From positions 1 to 54,930 of the forward strand of contig JAQBPN010000005.1 of NCBI GenBank assembly GCA_028287505.1: a stretch of DNA of 54,930 nucleotides, written 5' to 3'. The translations under genes were made by a program, and so were the position numbers. Source of the DNA: Fibrobacterota bacterium. GTDB taxonomy: Bacteria > Fibrobacterota > Fibrobacteria > UBA11236. Shown one piece after another: positions 24,877-33,537 of the stretch. Under the pieces are notes generated by a model that ran no database searches, was not told the DNA's origin, and was given only the letters and a program-made list of their open reading frames with translations. Numbering within the stretch: the first letter of the stretch is position 1; each line of letters opens with the position of its first letter.

Positions 24877-27237
24877 ATGCCGAAGCTCGGCCGACTTTGC
24901 ATGTTAGCGCCGGCTTTTGCCGCGGCGGCCCTCCTCGGCGGTCTAACGAGTTGCATGCGCGGAGACGGATTCGCCTCTCCCTCCGATGAGCGGAACCTCC
25001 GGCCGTTGGGAACCTTTACCGGTAAAGCGCTCTTCGGCACGGACACGGCGGCCCGCAGCCGGGTCATCGACCTGGTCCACCCCAAGGTGGCTGTCCTATG
25101 GCGTTCCGTCGGGCACAGGGACAAGGTGACTTCCAGCGGCCAGGCGGTCATCGATGCGTTTCCCCCCTTCGCTTTTACCGTCAACCTGCTGCAACCGCCT
25201 CCCAAGGAGGTGATTGACGCGCCGGAGATTTCCTTCGGATTGGTCTGCCTTTTCTCGGACGTGAACGGCAATGGAAGCTTCGACCGCGTCATGGATCCCC
25301 GTTTCACCCCGGGGTATGCCGTCGTCGATTCCCTGACCCACGTCTACGAGCGGGCGCGGGATTCCCTGGCGGCCCATTCCATGACGGAACACCGCAGACT
25401 GGTGACCGAGTTCTTCCATCTCGAGCCTTCCGGACTCATCGTCCGGGAAGACGGGAACACGCCGGATACCATGTGGTCCAAGGATGTCGTCCTGAACAAC
25501 GACGGCGACATCGGCTTCGAAAGCTTCCTCGGATATGTCCGCGTGCTCGAACTCCAGAACCGCTGGGAACGCTTTTTCGCCCAGCGCAAAAAGGATAACG
25601 AATACTTCTACAAGGAGTTCCCCACCCTTGAACATCCCCGCAGCTTCGAAATCCGCTATGAGCGGTCCATTTTCCCGAAACCGGGCCAGGAGGAGGAGTT
25701 CAACCGCTGGGCAAAGCGTACGATCCTGGCTTGGAACATCTTCGGAGTGGAATCCGTCCGCCTTCTGCAAAAGGCGTTTGTGACCGGAATGCTGGACTAT
25801 CCGTTCTCGGGATACGGAGAACCGGGGCAGGATTGGATGGCGGGGCGGAGCATTACGGACCTGCTTCTGTTTCTTCCCACGGAAGCCAGCCTCGATTCCC
25901 TGCGCGACGCCGTTGCGGGAAGCTCTTTCCGCATCGACCATTCGGAGCGGATGCGGCAGGGGTACAACCTTGTGCACTGCGACGACCAGTACGTTTGCGA
26001 CGTGCGGGCCGTGCGAGATTCCATTCTCGTATATCTCGGCGCTTCCGAGGCCTATTTCAACGCGCCGGCCACCCCATCCAAGAGTCCCTTTCCTTCGCCC
26101 GGGAAAAAGCCTGCGGTGACGCCTGTCCAGGCATTGGCGGCATTCCAGGGGCGCTACGCCCTCAATGGCAGCGATACCGTCACCCTGGCGGACCGCGGCG
26201 GAGAGCTTTGGTGCGATGCCGTCGGGCTAGGCCTGTTGCGCGTTCTGCCCATCGACTCTTTCGGAGTCTATTCCCCCAAGGTGGATTTCCAGGGACTCCT
26301 CACGCCCGGTGAGTTTGGACGGCCGGACCGGTTGGTCCAATATCAGGGCGACTATCGCTTCGTTTTCGAGCATATGGGGACGAGTGTTCCCGACGACCTC
26401 CTGTCCCGCATCGACCGGGCCTCCGGGTTCATCCGCGTGGATCTCCCGGATTCCGTGCTGGGCCGTTTCGCGGGGATTTTCGATTATGGGGGGGATACCC
26501 TCCGCATCACCTTGGCCGGCGGCGACAGCCTCAACGCCGCCATTCCCGGTCTGGCCAAGCTGGTTTTCCATGCCGCGGGGGATTCCCTGTTCCGGTGCCC
26601 TTGGGGGGAGTGGTCGCTCGCCTTCCAGGGATTCAACGGCCGATCGTTCGATCGGGTGGTTTTCGCCAACGGGGGCGTGAAAAAAAATGTCCCCGCATTC
26701 GGCCAGTTACCGTCCAAGCTTGTGAAATCGGTCCGGGAGGACGATTCGGGAATCCAATGGGTATCCGCGCAGGCGGGCACCGGACGGGACGTATCGGTGG
26801 AGGTGAACGGCCGGAACCACTACGCCTGCTCGGACGACGGGCTATTCCTGCGTCCGGGGGACGGATACCTGGAGGGGTTTTCCCGCACCGGCCCGACCGA
26901 TTCGATATCGTTGAGGCAGGGCGGGGACTTGGCCGCCTTCCGCATCCCGGGAATGCAGGGAAAGACGGCGGTTCTCGAGTTGCGGCAATGCGCCGAGAGG
27001 ATCGCGAAAAGCAAAAGGATCAGGATATCGGTATGGGCGGGATCGGATCGGGAAAACCTTCGCTTGTTGTACGGCGATCACCAATGGATGGATTCGGACA
27101 CGTCCGGAGTCTATTGGTCCTTCGACTCCCTGGCCGTCGACTCGGATCCGTTCTACCTGGTCCTGAAGCAGGAAGATACCCGGGACGCCCCCTTCCGCAA
27201 CGCGTTCGACGGGTACCGCTTGGGGATTCGCCCGTGA
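24877..27237 (+). CDS. large lipoprotein, first gene of the ECF/caspase operon
   Basis: A 786-residue lipoprotein: signal peptide with lipobox LTSC (Cys26), ATG 24877 chosen because gagg lies five bases upstream and the signal begins there. The first third contains a calcium-loop-like DVNGNGSFDRVMDPRF and a long helical segment. The middle has two similar lipocalin-like modules (about 425-495 and 525-605: FQGRYALNGSDTVTLADRGG and FAGIFDYGGDTLRITLAGG) that resemble DUF3471-type repeats. The last 150 residues form a beta-sandwich. Its stop overlaps the start of the sigma factor gene as GTGA. It may be the surface sensor or substrate of the system; that role is inferred from gene order only. Confidence 0.72.
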   Translation: MPKLGRLCMLAPAFAAAALLGGLTSCMRGDGFASPSDERNLRPLGTFTGKALFGTDTAARSRVIDLVHPKVAVLWRSVGHRDKVTSSGQAVIDAFPPFAFTVNLLQPPPKEVIDAPEISFGLVCLFSDVNGNGSFDRVMDPRFTPGYAVVDSLTHVYERARDSLAAHSMTEHRRLVTEFFHLEPSGLIVREDGNTPDTMWSKDVVLNNDGDIGFESFLGYVRVLELQNRWERFFAQRKKDNEYFYKEFPTLEHPRSFEIRYERSIFPKPGQEEEFNRWAKRTILAWNIFGVESVRLLQKAFVTGMLDYPFSGYGEPGQDWMAGRSITDLLLFLPTEASLDSLRDAVAGSSFRIDHSERMRQGYNLVHCDDQYVCDVRAVRDSILVYLGASEAYFNAPATPSKSPFPSPGKKPAVTPVQALAAFQGRYALNGSDTVTLADRGGELWCDAVGLGLLRVLPIDSFGVYSPKVDFQGLLTPGEFGRPDRLVQYQGDYRFVFEHMGTSVPDDLLSRIDRASGFIRVDLPDSVLGRFAGIFDYGGDTLRITLAGGDSLNAAIPGLAKLVFHAAGDSLFRCPWGEWSLAFQGFNGRSFDRVVFANGGVKKNVPAFGQLPSKLVKSVREDDSGIQWVSAQAGTGRDVSVEVNGRNHYACSDDGLFLRPGDGYLEGFSRTGPTDSISLRQGGDLAAFRIPGMQGKTAVLELRQCAERIAKSKRIRISVWAGSDRENLRLLYGDHQWMDSDTSGVYWSFDSLAVDSDPFYLVLKQEDTRDAPFRNAFDGYRLGIRP

Positions 27238-27767
27238 GCGGAGCCCAGGCCGTTCCCGATCTGGAGCAGGTGTTCCGCAAGTACCGGGACTTTGTGTACC
27301 GTACATGTTACCGGTATTTCCGCGACCCGGGAGACGCTGAGGATCTGGCCCAGGAGGTTTTCCTCAAGCTCCACACCCGGCTGCCCGCCTTCCGCGGCGA
27401 CTCCGCGCTGACGACTTGGATCTACCGCATCGCGGCCAATTGCTGCATCGATGCGCTCCGCAGCCGCAGGAACCATGTCGCTTACGAGGAGGCGAATCTC
27501 GACGACATGGTGGGGCGGAACCTCGCCGGCCATGGAGACTCGGTGCTGGCCCGGATCGATCTGAACCGGATCCTGGCCCATACCGATGACCGGACACGGG
27601 AAATCCTGTTCCTTTCCCTTGCGGAAGGGTGCAGTCACGAAGAGGTCGGGGACTTGGTGGGCATGTCGAAGTGGGCGGTCACCAAGACCATCAATCGATT
27701 CAAACAGAAAATGCAGGCCGGCAAAAAAGCCTGGCTGTCGGAGTTGTTCACAAGGGAGGTCCCATGA
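27234..27767 (+). CDS. ECF-type RNA polymerase sigma factor
   Basis: A 177-residue sigma-70 family factor. Region 2 is at about 12-78 (FVYRTCYRYFRDPGDAEDLAQEVFLKLH, then TWIYRIAANCCIDALRSRR) and region 4 at about 115-165 (DDRTREILFLSLAEGCSHEEVGDLVGMSKWAVTKTINRFKQKM). The frame is open far upstream inside the lipoprotein gene. The GTG at 27234, overlapping the previous stop as GTGA, is the natural start. The downstream gene overlaps as ATGA. It presumably directs transcription of its own operon under control of the next gene product. Confidence 0.92.
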   Translation: MSGAQAVPDLEQVFRKYRDFVYRTCYRYFRDPGDAEDLAQEVFLKLHTRLPAFRGDSALTTWIYRIAANCCIDALRSRRNHVAYEEANLDDMVGRNLAGHGDSVLARIDLNRILAHTDDRTREILFLSLAEGCSHEEVGDLVGMSKWAVTKTINRFKQKMQAGKKAWLSELFTREVP

Positions 27768-28546
27768 AGCTCGATGAAAGGATTTCCACGGAAAACGGGA
27801 ATCCGCGGAGACCGATCTCTTTCCTGAAGATGGAAAAAGCCATTCTCGGAGAGGCAACCGCTCAGGAGCGCGTCCAATTGGAGCGGGAATTGGCGCGGGA
27901 TGACGGTTTGAACGAATATTTCGCCGAGATGAAAGCGACCCGCTCTTCCCGGGACTGGCCGCACCTGCGGCGTTTGCTGCCCGCATCCGTTTCCCGCGAG
28001 GCCGGCCTGGGAACTACCCTGGCCGGATGGCTGGAGACCCTGTTGCCCAGGCCTTCCCGATCCGTAATGGCTTGGTCCGCCGCTTTCGCCATGGTGCTCC
28101 TGTTGGTCCTTCCCGTCACCTGGGTCCGCATGCAGGAGGAGAGCGGACTCCGATCCAAGGGCGGCTCCCGTCCCGAGGTCAACGTGGAGGTGGGCGGAGT
28201 GCGCTTGGCGCCTGGCCAGAGCCTGCACGTGAAGAATGGGGATATCCTCACTTTCTCCTACCGCAGCGCCAAACCCTTCTATTCGCAGATCTGGTACGCG
28301 GAAGACAGCGGCGTTCCCAGCCATTTCGAGGGCAAGGAAGAGGCCAGCCTATATTGGCCGCCGGCTTCCTCCTGGAAGAAGGCCCCCCAGCGCATCCGCT
28401 TGGAAGGGAATTGGAAGGTCCAGCGGATCCTGATCCTCGCTTCGCCGGAATCCGCCCCGGGCGCGGATGTGGGCCGCGTCCTTTCCGGTCAGGAAAAGCC
28501 CAAGCAGGGCTCATACCTCTTCACCTTCGACCTGCTGCAGCCGTGA
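27764..28546 (+). CDS. putative membrane-anchored anti-sigma factor
   Basis: A 260-residue protein with a cytoplasmic N-terminus (about 1-95) that has the usual anti-sigma opening (MEKAILGEATAQERVQLERELARDD, a DUF1707/zf-HC2-like position but without a HxxxCxxC zinc motif), one transmembrane helix (about 101-122) and a periplasmic beta-rich domain (GQSLHVKNGDILTFSYRSAKPFYSQIWY). Position directly after the ECF gene, with a 4-bp overlap, fits an anti-sigma role. The periplasmic domain resembles DUF4384-type domains often found next to caspase-like genes. Direct evidence of sigma binding cannot be read from sequence. Confidence 0.78.
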   Translation: MKLDERISTENGNPRRPISFLKMEKAILGEATAQERVQLERELARDDGLNEYFAEMKATRSSRDWPHLRRLLPASVSREAGLGTTLAGWLETLLPRPSRSVMAWSAAFAMVLLLVLPVTWVRMQEESGLRSKGGSRPEVNVEVGGVRLAPGQSLHVKNGDILTFSYRSAKPFYSQIWYAEDSGVPSHFEGKEEASLYWPPASSWKKAPQRIRLEGNWKVQRILILASPESAPGADVGRVLSGQEKPKQGSYLFTFDLLQP

Positions 28547-30141
28547 CCCGATCCTTGCTCTTCAAGGCGATGTCGGCGATGCTGTGCCTATGCCTGGCCG
28601 GCCGGGCCGAGGTGCGCCGCATCAGCCTGTTCATCGGAGTGGATCAGGGCCTGGAATCGGAGGTCGCCCTCAAGTTCGCTTCCCGCGACGCCGCCGAGAT
28701 GGCCGGACTCTTCCGCCAAACCGGTCTCTACGGGCCCGAGAACGTGATGTTCCAGTCCAACGCGTCCCTGGATCAGATCCGCCGCGCCATGAGCGCCGTG
28801 GAGGCGACCGCCATCAAGTGGAAAAGCCAAGGGGCGCAGACCTATCTCTTCGTCTACTTTTCCGGCCATGGCGACGCGCAATCCCTGCACGTGCGCGGAC
28901 AAAAGCTGAAGCGGGACGATCTGGTGGCCTGGCTCAACAGCCTTCCCTGCGAACTCAAGATCGTGGTATTGGACGCCTGCGAATCGGGTGATTTCCTGCG
29001 CTCCAAGGGCGGCCGTTTCCTCCAGGACCTTCCCGTGCGCATCGACGATAATCTCAAAAGCCATGGCGTGGTCATCGTGAGTTCCACTTCCCGGGGCGAG
29101 CTGGCCCAGGAGAGCGATGAGTACAGGGGCGCGGTATTTACGCATCACCTGGTGAATGGCCTGCGGGGGCTCGCGGACTACAACAGGGACGGATGGGTCA
29201 GCCTCCAGGAGTCCTTCGAATACGCCCGCCGCGCCACCGCCACCGATGTGGCCATGTCCGGGGCCCTGCACCAGAACCCTTCCTTCGATGTCGATCTGGT
29301 CGGCGGATCCGACCCGGGCCTGATCCCCATCGACCGGGAGAAATCCTGGATGCTGCTGCGGCATTTTCCCTCCGGCACCCTGGACGTCTTCGATGCGGGA
29401 TCCCTGGACCTGGTCTCGCGGGTCTGGCTTTCCGGAGCGGACAGCCTGGCCTACCGTATCCAGACGGGAAGCTACCTGTTCCGGTTCCGCGAGGGCGGCC
29501 GCGAATATCTCCACTCCGAATCCGTGAGCAAGAACGGCGGAGTGCTCATCGATCGCACGCGCTTCCAGGAGAAAGTGGCGCGCGCCTGGGCGAGCAAGGG
29601 CGGCTACTCGGTGCGCCTCAACGGTTTCCAGACCGCTTACGGATCGCCGCATCCCTTCCCGGGGTTTTCCATGGGCATGGCCAGGCTTTCCTATGTGTCG
29701 CGCACCGCGTCCGACAAGCTCTCGGTTTTTTTCGGCGTCGGATCGGGACGGAGTTCCGACTCCGCGACGGGGCTTTCCAACCGGCTGGATCTCTACAGGA
29801 TGGGCGTTGCGCGCACCTTCTTCCTGGCCGGGAGCCGCCGCATCCGGTTTTCCGCGGGGGGCATGGCGGCCTATAACCTGGTTCGCCAATCCGTTCGGGA
29901 CGGGCGGTTCGCCGGGCCCGACATTCCCGGGGCCTTCGGCACCGTGCCGGCAGACCAGACCGATTGGTTTGATCTCTACCAGGCCGCCGTGCCGCTGGAA
30001 CTGGAATGGAACGTGACCGGTCGCTTCTGGATTTCCGGGGAACTCGATTACTCCGTCTACGGCTATCAGGATCGCGCCCGAAACTATTTCCGGACCCGGC
30101 TGGAAATGGAGCCTTTTCTGCAGATGGGATTCCATCTGTAG
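28543..30141 (+). CDS. caspase-like (C14, clan CD) protease with C-terminal barrel-like region
   Basis: A 532-residue protein with a short signal sequence (about 1-22). The caspase-like domain (about 25-250) has the His/Cys dyad: His109 in YFSGHGD and Cys146 in VVLDACESG. A small beta domain follows (about 265-345). The last 180 residues are Gly- and aromatic-rich alternating strands (RLSYVSRTASDKLSVFFGVGSG, ELEWNVTGRFWISGELDY), ending MGFHL, like an outer-membrane beta-barrel. That would place the catalytic domain in the periplasm. GTG 28543 overlaps the anti-sigma stop as GTGA. It may cleave the anti-sigma factor or lipoprotein; this is inference. Confidence 0.85.
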   Translation: MTRSLLFKAMSAMLCLCLAGRAEVRRISLFIGVDQGLESEVALKFASRDAAEMAGLFRQTGLYGPENVMFQSNASLDQIRRAMSAVEATAIKWKSQGAQTYLFVYFSGHGDAQSLHVRGQKLKRDDLVAWLNSLPCELKIVVLDACESGDFLRSKGGRFLQDLPVRIDDNLKSHGVVIVSSTSRGELAQESDEYRGAVFTHHLVNGLRGLADYNRDGWVSLQESFEYARRATATDVAMSGALHQNPSFDVDLVGGSDPGLIPIDREKSWMLLRHFPSGTLDVFDAGSLDLVSRVWLSGADSLAYRIQTGSYLFRFREGGREYLHSESVSKNGGVLIDRTRFQEKVARAWASKGGYSVRLNGFQTAYGSPHPFPGFSMGMARLSYVSRTASDKLSVFFGVGSGRSSDSATGLSNRLDLYRMGVARTFFLAGSRRIRFSAGGMAAYNLVRQSVRDGRFAGPDIPGAFGTVPADQTDWFDLYQAAVPLELEWNVTGRFWISGELDYSVYGYQDRARNYFRTRLEMEPFLQMGFHL

Positions 30142-30314
30142 TTGAATGGGCAAAGCGGAGGCCCGGGAAACGGCCATCCTCGCTTCGGCCGCGGCGGGTT
30201 TCCAATCCGCCCGGCCACCCAAAACAATTGTCCTTATTCCGAAGTCTTCAACGTCTAATCATTCATAAAGCTTTCATTCACCCGCCTGAGCCCAGGCACA
30301 TTCTAGGAGTCCTC

Positions 30315-30707
30315 TTGAAAATCAAATCCATTATCGCCGGCCTGGTCCTTCTCACCTCCGCCGTCTCCACCATGGCTACCGCCCCCAAGGTGTTGAACGT
30401 CGCCGGTTCCGATGGTTGGAACTACAATTTCATCGTCCGTTCCATCCGCTGGGACGCCAATGAAAACACCATCTGGTTCGACGGTTCCCCCTCCAACGCC
30501 ACCGGTGAGCACTACTCCATGTTCTACATCTACGCATCCGGTGGTTCCACCGGCCAGGCTCCCGAGTCCGGCAATTCCATCGAGGAAGCCAAGGCCCTTT
30601 TCTCAGCCATGTCGCTGGCCCGCTCCCTGAACAAACAAATCGGGTTCCAGGTCATCAAGCCCCTCATCGGCCGCTACGTCTTCTCCTCCATCCACATCAT
30701 GGAATAA
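30315..30707 (+). CDS. small secreted protein, TTG start
   Basis: A 130-residue protein with a signal peptide (MKIKSIIAGLVLLTSAVSTMA). TTG 30315 is chosen because aggag ends five bases before it and the signal begins there. The upstream frame is open but is a shadow of the caspase gene. The mature part has RSIRWDANENTIWFDG, a Gly/Ser loop, SIEEAKALFSAMSLARSLNKQIGF and ends YVFSSIHIME, the same order as the 22965 gene. It lies 173 bases after the caspase gene and may belong to the same unit, although the gap contains no clear terminator. Function unknown. Confidence 0.7.
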   Translation: MKIKSIIAGLVLLTSAVSTMATAPKVLNVAGSDGWNYNFIVRSIRWDANENTIWFDGSPSNATGEHYSMFYIYASGGSTGQAPESGNSIEEAKALFSAMSLARSLNKQIGFQVIKPLIGRYVFSSIHIME

Positions 30708-30756
30708 GGATCGGGGCCAAGGGGAACTGCCATGCGGAGGAGACGGGGCGGTTGGA

Positions 30757-32394
30757 TTATCGGGCCGTCTGGCCGCTCAACCCCATCATGATGTGATTTC
30801 CGGGGTTGGAAGGCATGCTGCCGGGAAGGATGCGAACGCCGCGATTGTCGGCTGTTTCCCGACCCAGCAGATCCCGCCATCCCGCGAGCGGCCCGAATGC
30901 GCCTGTGAACGCCTCCTTCCGCCCCCAGGGTAACCGGATGGCTACGGCCGCTCCCGCGGCCAGGCTCCGCTTGGCGTTCAACCGCCCATGCCCGTAATGC
31001 ACGTCGAACCCCGGAGTATCCTGCGCCGGATCGCCCACGCCGTCATCGGCGCCCGCTTCCAGCAGGCGCTTGAGGTCCGCGGGCTTGCGGGCGGGATCCT
31101 GGGCCAGCAGGAGCGCGCAGACCCCGGTGACATGGGGCGCCGCCTGGGAGGTCCCGCTCCAGTAGGTGCCGTACTCGTTGCTGTCCGAGAAGTGCAGCCC
31201 GTAGATGAAATTACCCGGGGCGCAGACGGAAATGTGCGGCCCGTAATTGCTTCCCTTGGTGGTGTCCCAGGGAAAGGATTTCACGTACCGGTCGTCGGGA
31301 CCGGTGGCGCCCACGGCGATGACCCCGTCGAAGGCGGCGGGATAGTCCGGCACGTCGCTGCGCGAGTTCCCCATGGAAATCACCATGGCCACGTTCCGTT
31401 GCAAGGCGTAGTCGATAGCGTTGTGCAGGACGGTGGTATTGCCGTTGGGCCCGCCCATGGACATGTTGATGACGCGCGCGCCGTTGTCGACCGCGTATCT
31501 GATGCCCGCCGCCCACCAGCTGAAGTATCCCCAGTTCTGGTTGTTCAGCACCTTGACCGGCATGATGGTGCAGCGCGCCACTCCCGCCATCCCGAAACCG
31601 TTTCCGCTAATGGCGCCGATGATGCCGGCCACGTTGGTGCCGTGCCCAAGCCCATCGCTCACATCGGCGCTTCCCGGAAGGGATTCGTTCTGGGCATCGT
31701 TGGCGAAGGCCCAGCCGTTCACGTCGTCGATGAAACCGTTGCCGTCGTCATCCTTGCCGTTGCCGGCGATCTCGCCCTTGTTCACCCACACCCGGGCGGC
31801 GATGTCCGGATGTTTGGTGTTGAGGCCGCAATCCAGGACCGCCACCAGGATGCCCGTGCTCCCGGGATTCAGGTCCCAGGCCTCCACGGCCTTGATGTCC
31901 GCGCCCGCCTTGCTCTGGGTGGTTTCGAATTTCCGGACCCCTGGATTCCTCAATCCGTATTGCAGGTTGAAATAGGGATCGTTCGGATCGGCCGCGATGC
32001 CGGCGCCGCCCGCCGCGCCCATTGTTGAAGCCGCGCCATGCCCGAACCCGATCCCGTCCAACTCCACCAGATCGAACCTGCCGGTGGCCTTATAGGCGTC
32101 CAGCAGCGCCTTTTCGGAAACCGCGCCGCGGGGGAAGCGGAGGACCAGGGTCCCTTCCTTTTCGTCCCAGGGGCACATGCGGGCGATGGGCTTGCAGGCG
32201 AAGCGCCGGCCGAGATTGTCCAGATCGGCGGAGGCGAAGCGGGGGTAACGCGCGGGTTTCGGGTTGGAGGCGGAGAGCGGGGTATTTGCGGAGGGAAGGG
32301 GAGAGGGGGCTTGGAGCAGGGTGGTGGGTTTGGGGTGGACCAGCAGGCGGATTTCCGGGGGGAGCGATGGGCCCTGGGAAGCGGATGCCGACAA
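30757..32394 (-). CDS. subtilisin-like serine protease (S8 family)
   Basis: Secreted-type subtilase of 545 residues with Asp188 (VAVLDCG), His251 (GHGTNVAG), oxyanion Asn343 (MGNS) and Ser416 (SGTSQAAPH), so it looks active. A propeptide-like segment lies at about 75-115 and a calcium loop DDDGNGFIDD at about 215-224. In this frame the protein begins with a TTG in MSASASQ and has no signal peptide. One base out of frame just upstream lies a perfect signal peptide (MVFSFVLRLNLGLLVFLLF) with a TTG at 32498 and ggag seven bases before it. A single-base loss at about 32400-32415 would explain this. Convergent with the 30315 gene. Confidence 0.9.
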   Translation of the reverse strand: MSASASQGPSLPPEIRLLVHPKPTTLLQAPSPLPSANTPLSASNPKPARYPRFASADLDNLGRRFACKPIARMCPWDEKEGTLVLRFPRGAVSEKALLDAYKATGRFDLVELDGIGFGHGAASTMGAAGGAGIAADPNDPYFNLQYGLRNPGVRKFETTQSKAGADIKAVEAWDLNPGSTGILVAVLDCGLNTKHPDIAARVWVNKGEIAGNGKDDDGNGFIDDVNGWAFANDAQNESLPGSADVSDGLGHGTNVAGIIGAISGNGFGMAGVARCTIMPVKVLNNQNWGYFSWWAAGIRYAVDNGARVINMSMGGPNGNTTVLHNAIDYALQRNVAMVISMGNSRSDVPDYPAAFDGVIAVGATGPDDRYVKSFPWDTTKGSNYGPHISVCAPGNFIYGLHFSDSNEYGTYWSGTSQAAPHVTGVCALLLAQDPARKPADLKRLLEAGADDGVGDPAQDTPGFDVHYGHGRLNAKRSLAAGAAVAIRLPWGRKEAFTGAFGPLAGWRDLLGRETADNRGVRILPGSMPSNPGNHIMMGLSGQTAR

Positions 32395-32659
32395 GGCTTC
32401 GAATGCCTGAATAAAAGGAAAACCAGTAATCCCAGATTAAGCCTAAGAACAAATGAGAACACCATATTGAAATATGTTGGCGCTTTAGGCATGTCCAAGT
32501 CAAGTCTCCTTGCTTAATCAAAGGGATTCCACGTTTGCGGACGTTGAGAAAATGGTAACCAATGGAATTGGTGCTTGCTTTTATTTGAACGTGTGGTACC
32601 TTCATTTCAACTTTAATCCGATGGTTTTCCAACCAAACGGTTTAGAGAGGGGATTCCGA

Positions 32660-33526
32660 ATGAAAATCTTGATTTCCGCGCTTTTGTTCGCAGTTCAGGT
32701 CGCAAAAATCCATGCAGCAGGATATTTCGGATACGGTCTTCCGGTATATCTCGACCAAAACACTAATACCATTGAACATTACAGCCCGGCTTTGCCGGAA
32801 CCAATCCGCAGCCATTCACATGGGAATTCCTTCGCGAATAGTCTGAAATCATCAATCAATGCGAATTATCCGGGTATTTATGTAAATCGGGTCGATCATC
32901 GCGATGCGGCGGTTACCTACAATTTTCTCGTGAATGACGGCTCCATCCAAAGCTATGAAATGATTTTTTATTCAGGTCACGGAAAAATCGGAGCGTCCGG
33001 GGATAATACCGGCAATGAAGCCGCTTTCGTAACTTACGAACATGGTTTTGTGCGCCCCTCCAGCAAAACGTACGGGACATGGAATCGGTGGGTCTTCACC
33101 GATTTCTGCCAATTCCTGAGAAACCACAATCCTTACTTTTACCAGAATATGTTCGGAGGGCTTCACGCTGTCTTCGGATACGAATCAAATATGTACTTCT
33201 ACATATACGGTTATGATTGCTTTCCATGGGGATGCGGAGGTCATGACCGCTCCGAAGACAAGTGGATACCTTTCGGCCCCAATTGGGCTAAGCCCAACGG
33301 GAAAAAAATGTGGGATGACTACAAAGACATAAACCTTTATGAACAATACGTTGTCGGCCACAGCAGCAACGCTCCGGCGGTCGTATATAACGCCTATATA
33401 GGCTGGCAGGGTGCAAGCATATTTCTCGGGCATACCGAATATATCACAAACATCTTCAATGGGGATGTGCCGATCGGGACGTTGAAACATGAATACGTAA
33501 TCAACGGTACGCCAACTTATAATTGA
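32660..33526 (+). CDS. secreted protein with caspase-like His/Cys dyad (DUF6345-like)
   Basis: A 288-residue protein. ATG 32660 has gagagggg six to seven bases upstream and starts a signal peptide (MKILISALLFAVQVAKIHA); the longer frame is not used. The core contains MIFYSGHGKI with His107, then RWVFTDFCQFL with Cys150, and FGGLHAVFGYESN. The spacing and strand context resemble the His-Gly and D-x-C motifs of clan CD (caspase/gingipain) folds. The layout resembles DUF6345, though I cannot run the search. It is the first gene of a three-gene secreted cassette (32660-34905) that is visibly AT-richer than flanks. Catalytic activity is unproven. Confidence 0.72.
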   Translation: MKILISALLFAVQVAKIHAAGYFGYGLPVYLDQNTNTIEHYSPALPEPIRSHSHGNSFANSLKSSINANYPGIYVNRVDHRDAAVTYNFLVNDGSIQSYEMIFYSGHGKIGASGDNTGNEAAFVTYEHGFVRPSSKTYGTWNRWVFTDFCQFLRNHNPYFYQNMFGGLHAVFGYESNMYFYIYGYDCFPWGCGGHDRSEDKWIPFGPNWAKPNGKKMWDDYKDINLYEQYVVGHSSNAPAVVYNAYIGWQGASIFLGHTEYITNIFNGDVPIGTLKHEYVINGTPTYN

Positions 33527-33537
33527 AGGAAGAAGCG

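Noticed and set aside
26595-27233. Upstream extension of the sigma factor frame
   Set aside because: It overlaps the lipoprotein gene in another frame and is Gly/Arg-rich; the GTG at 27234 overlapping the previous stop fits the coupling pattern of the operon.
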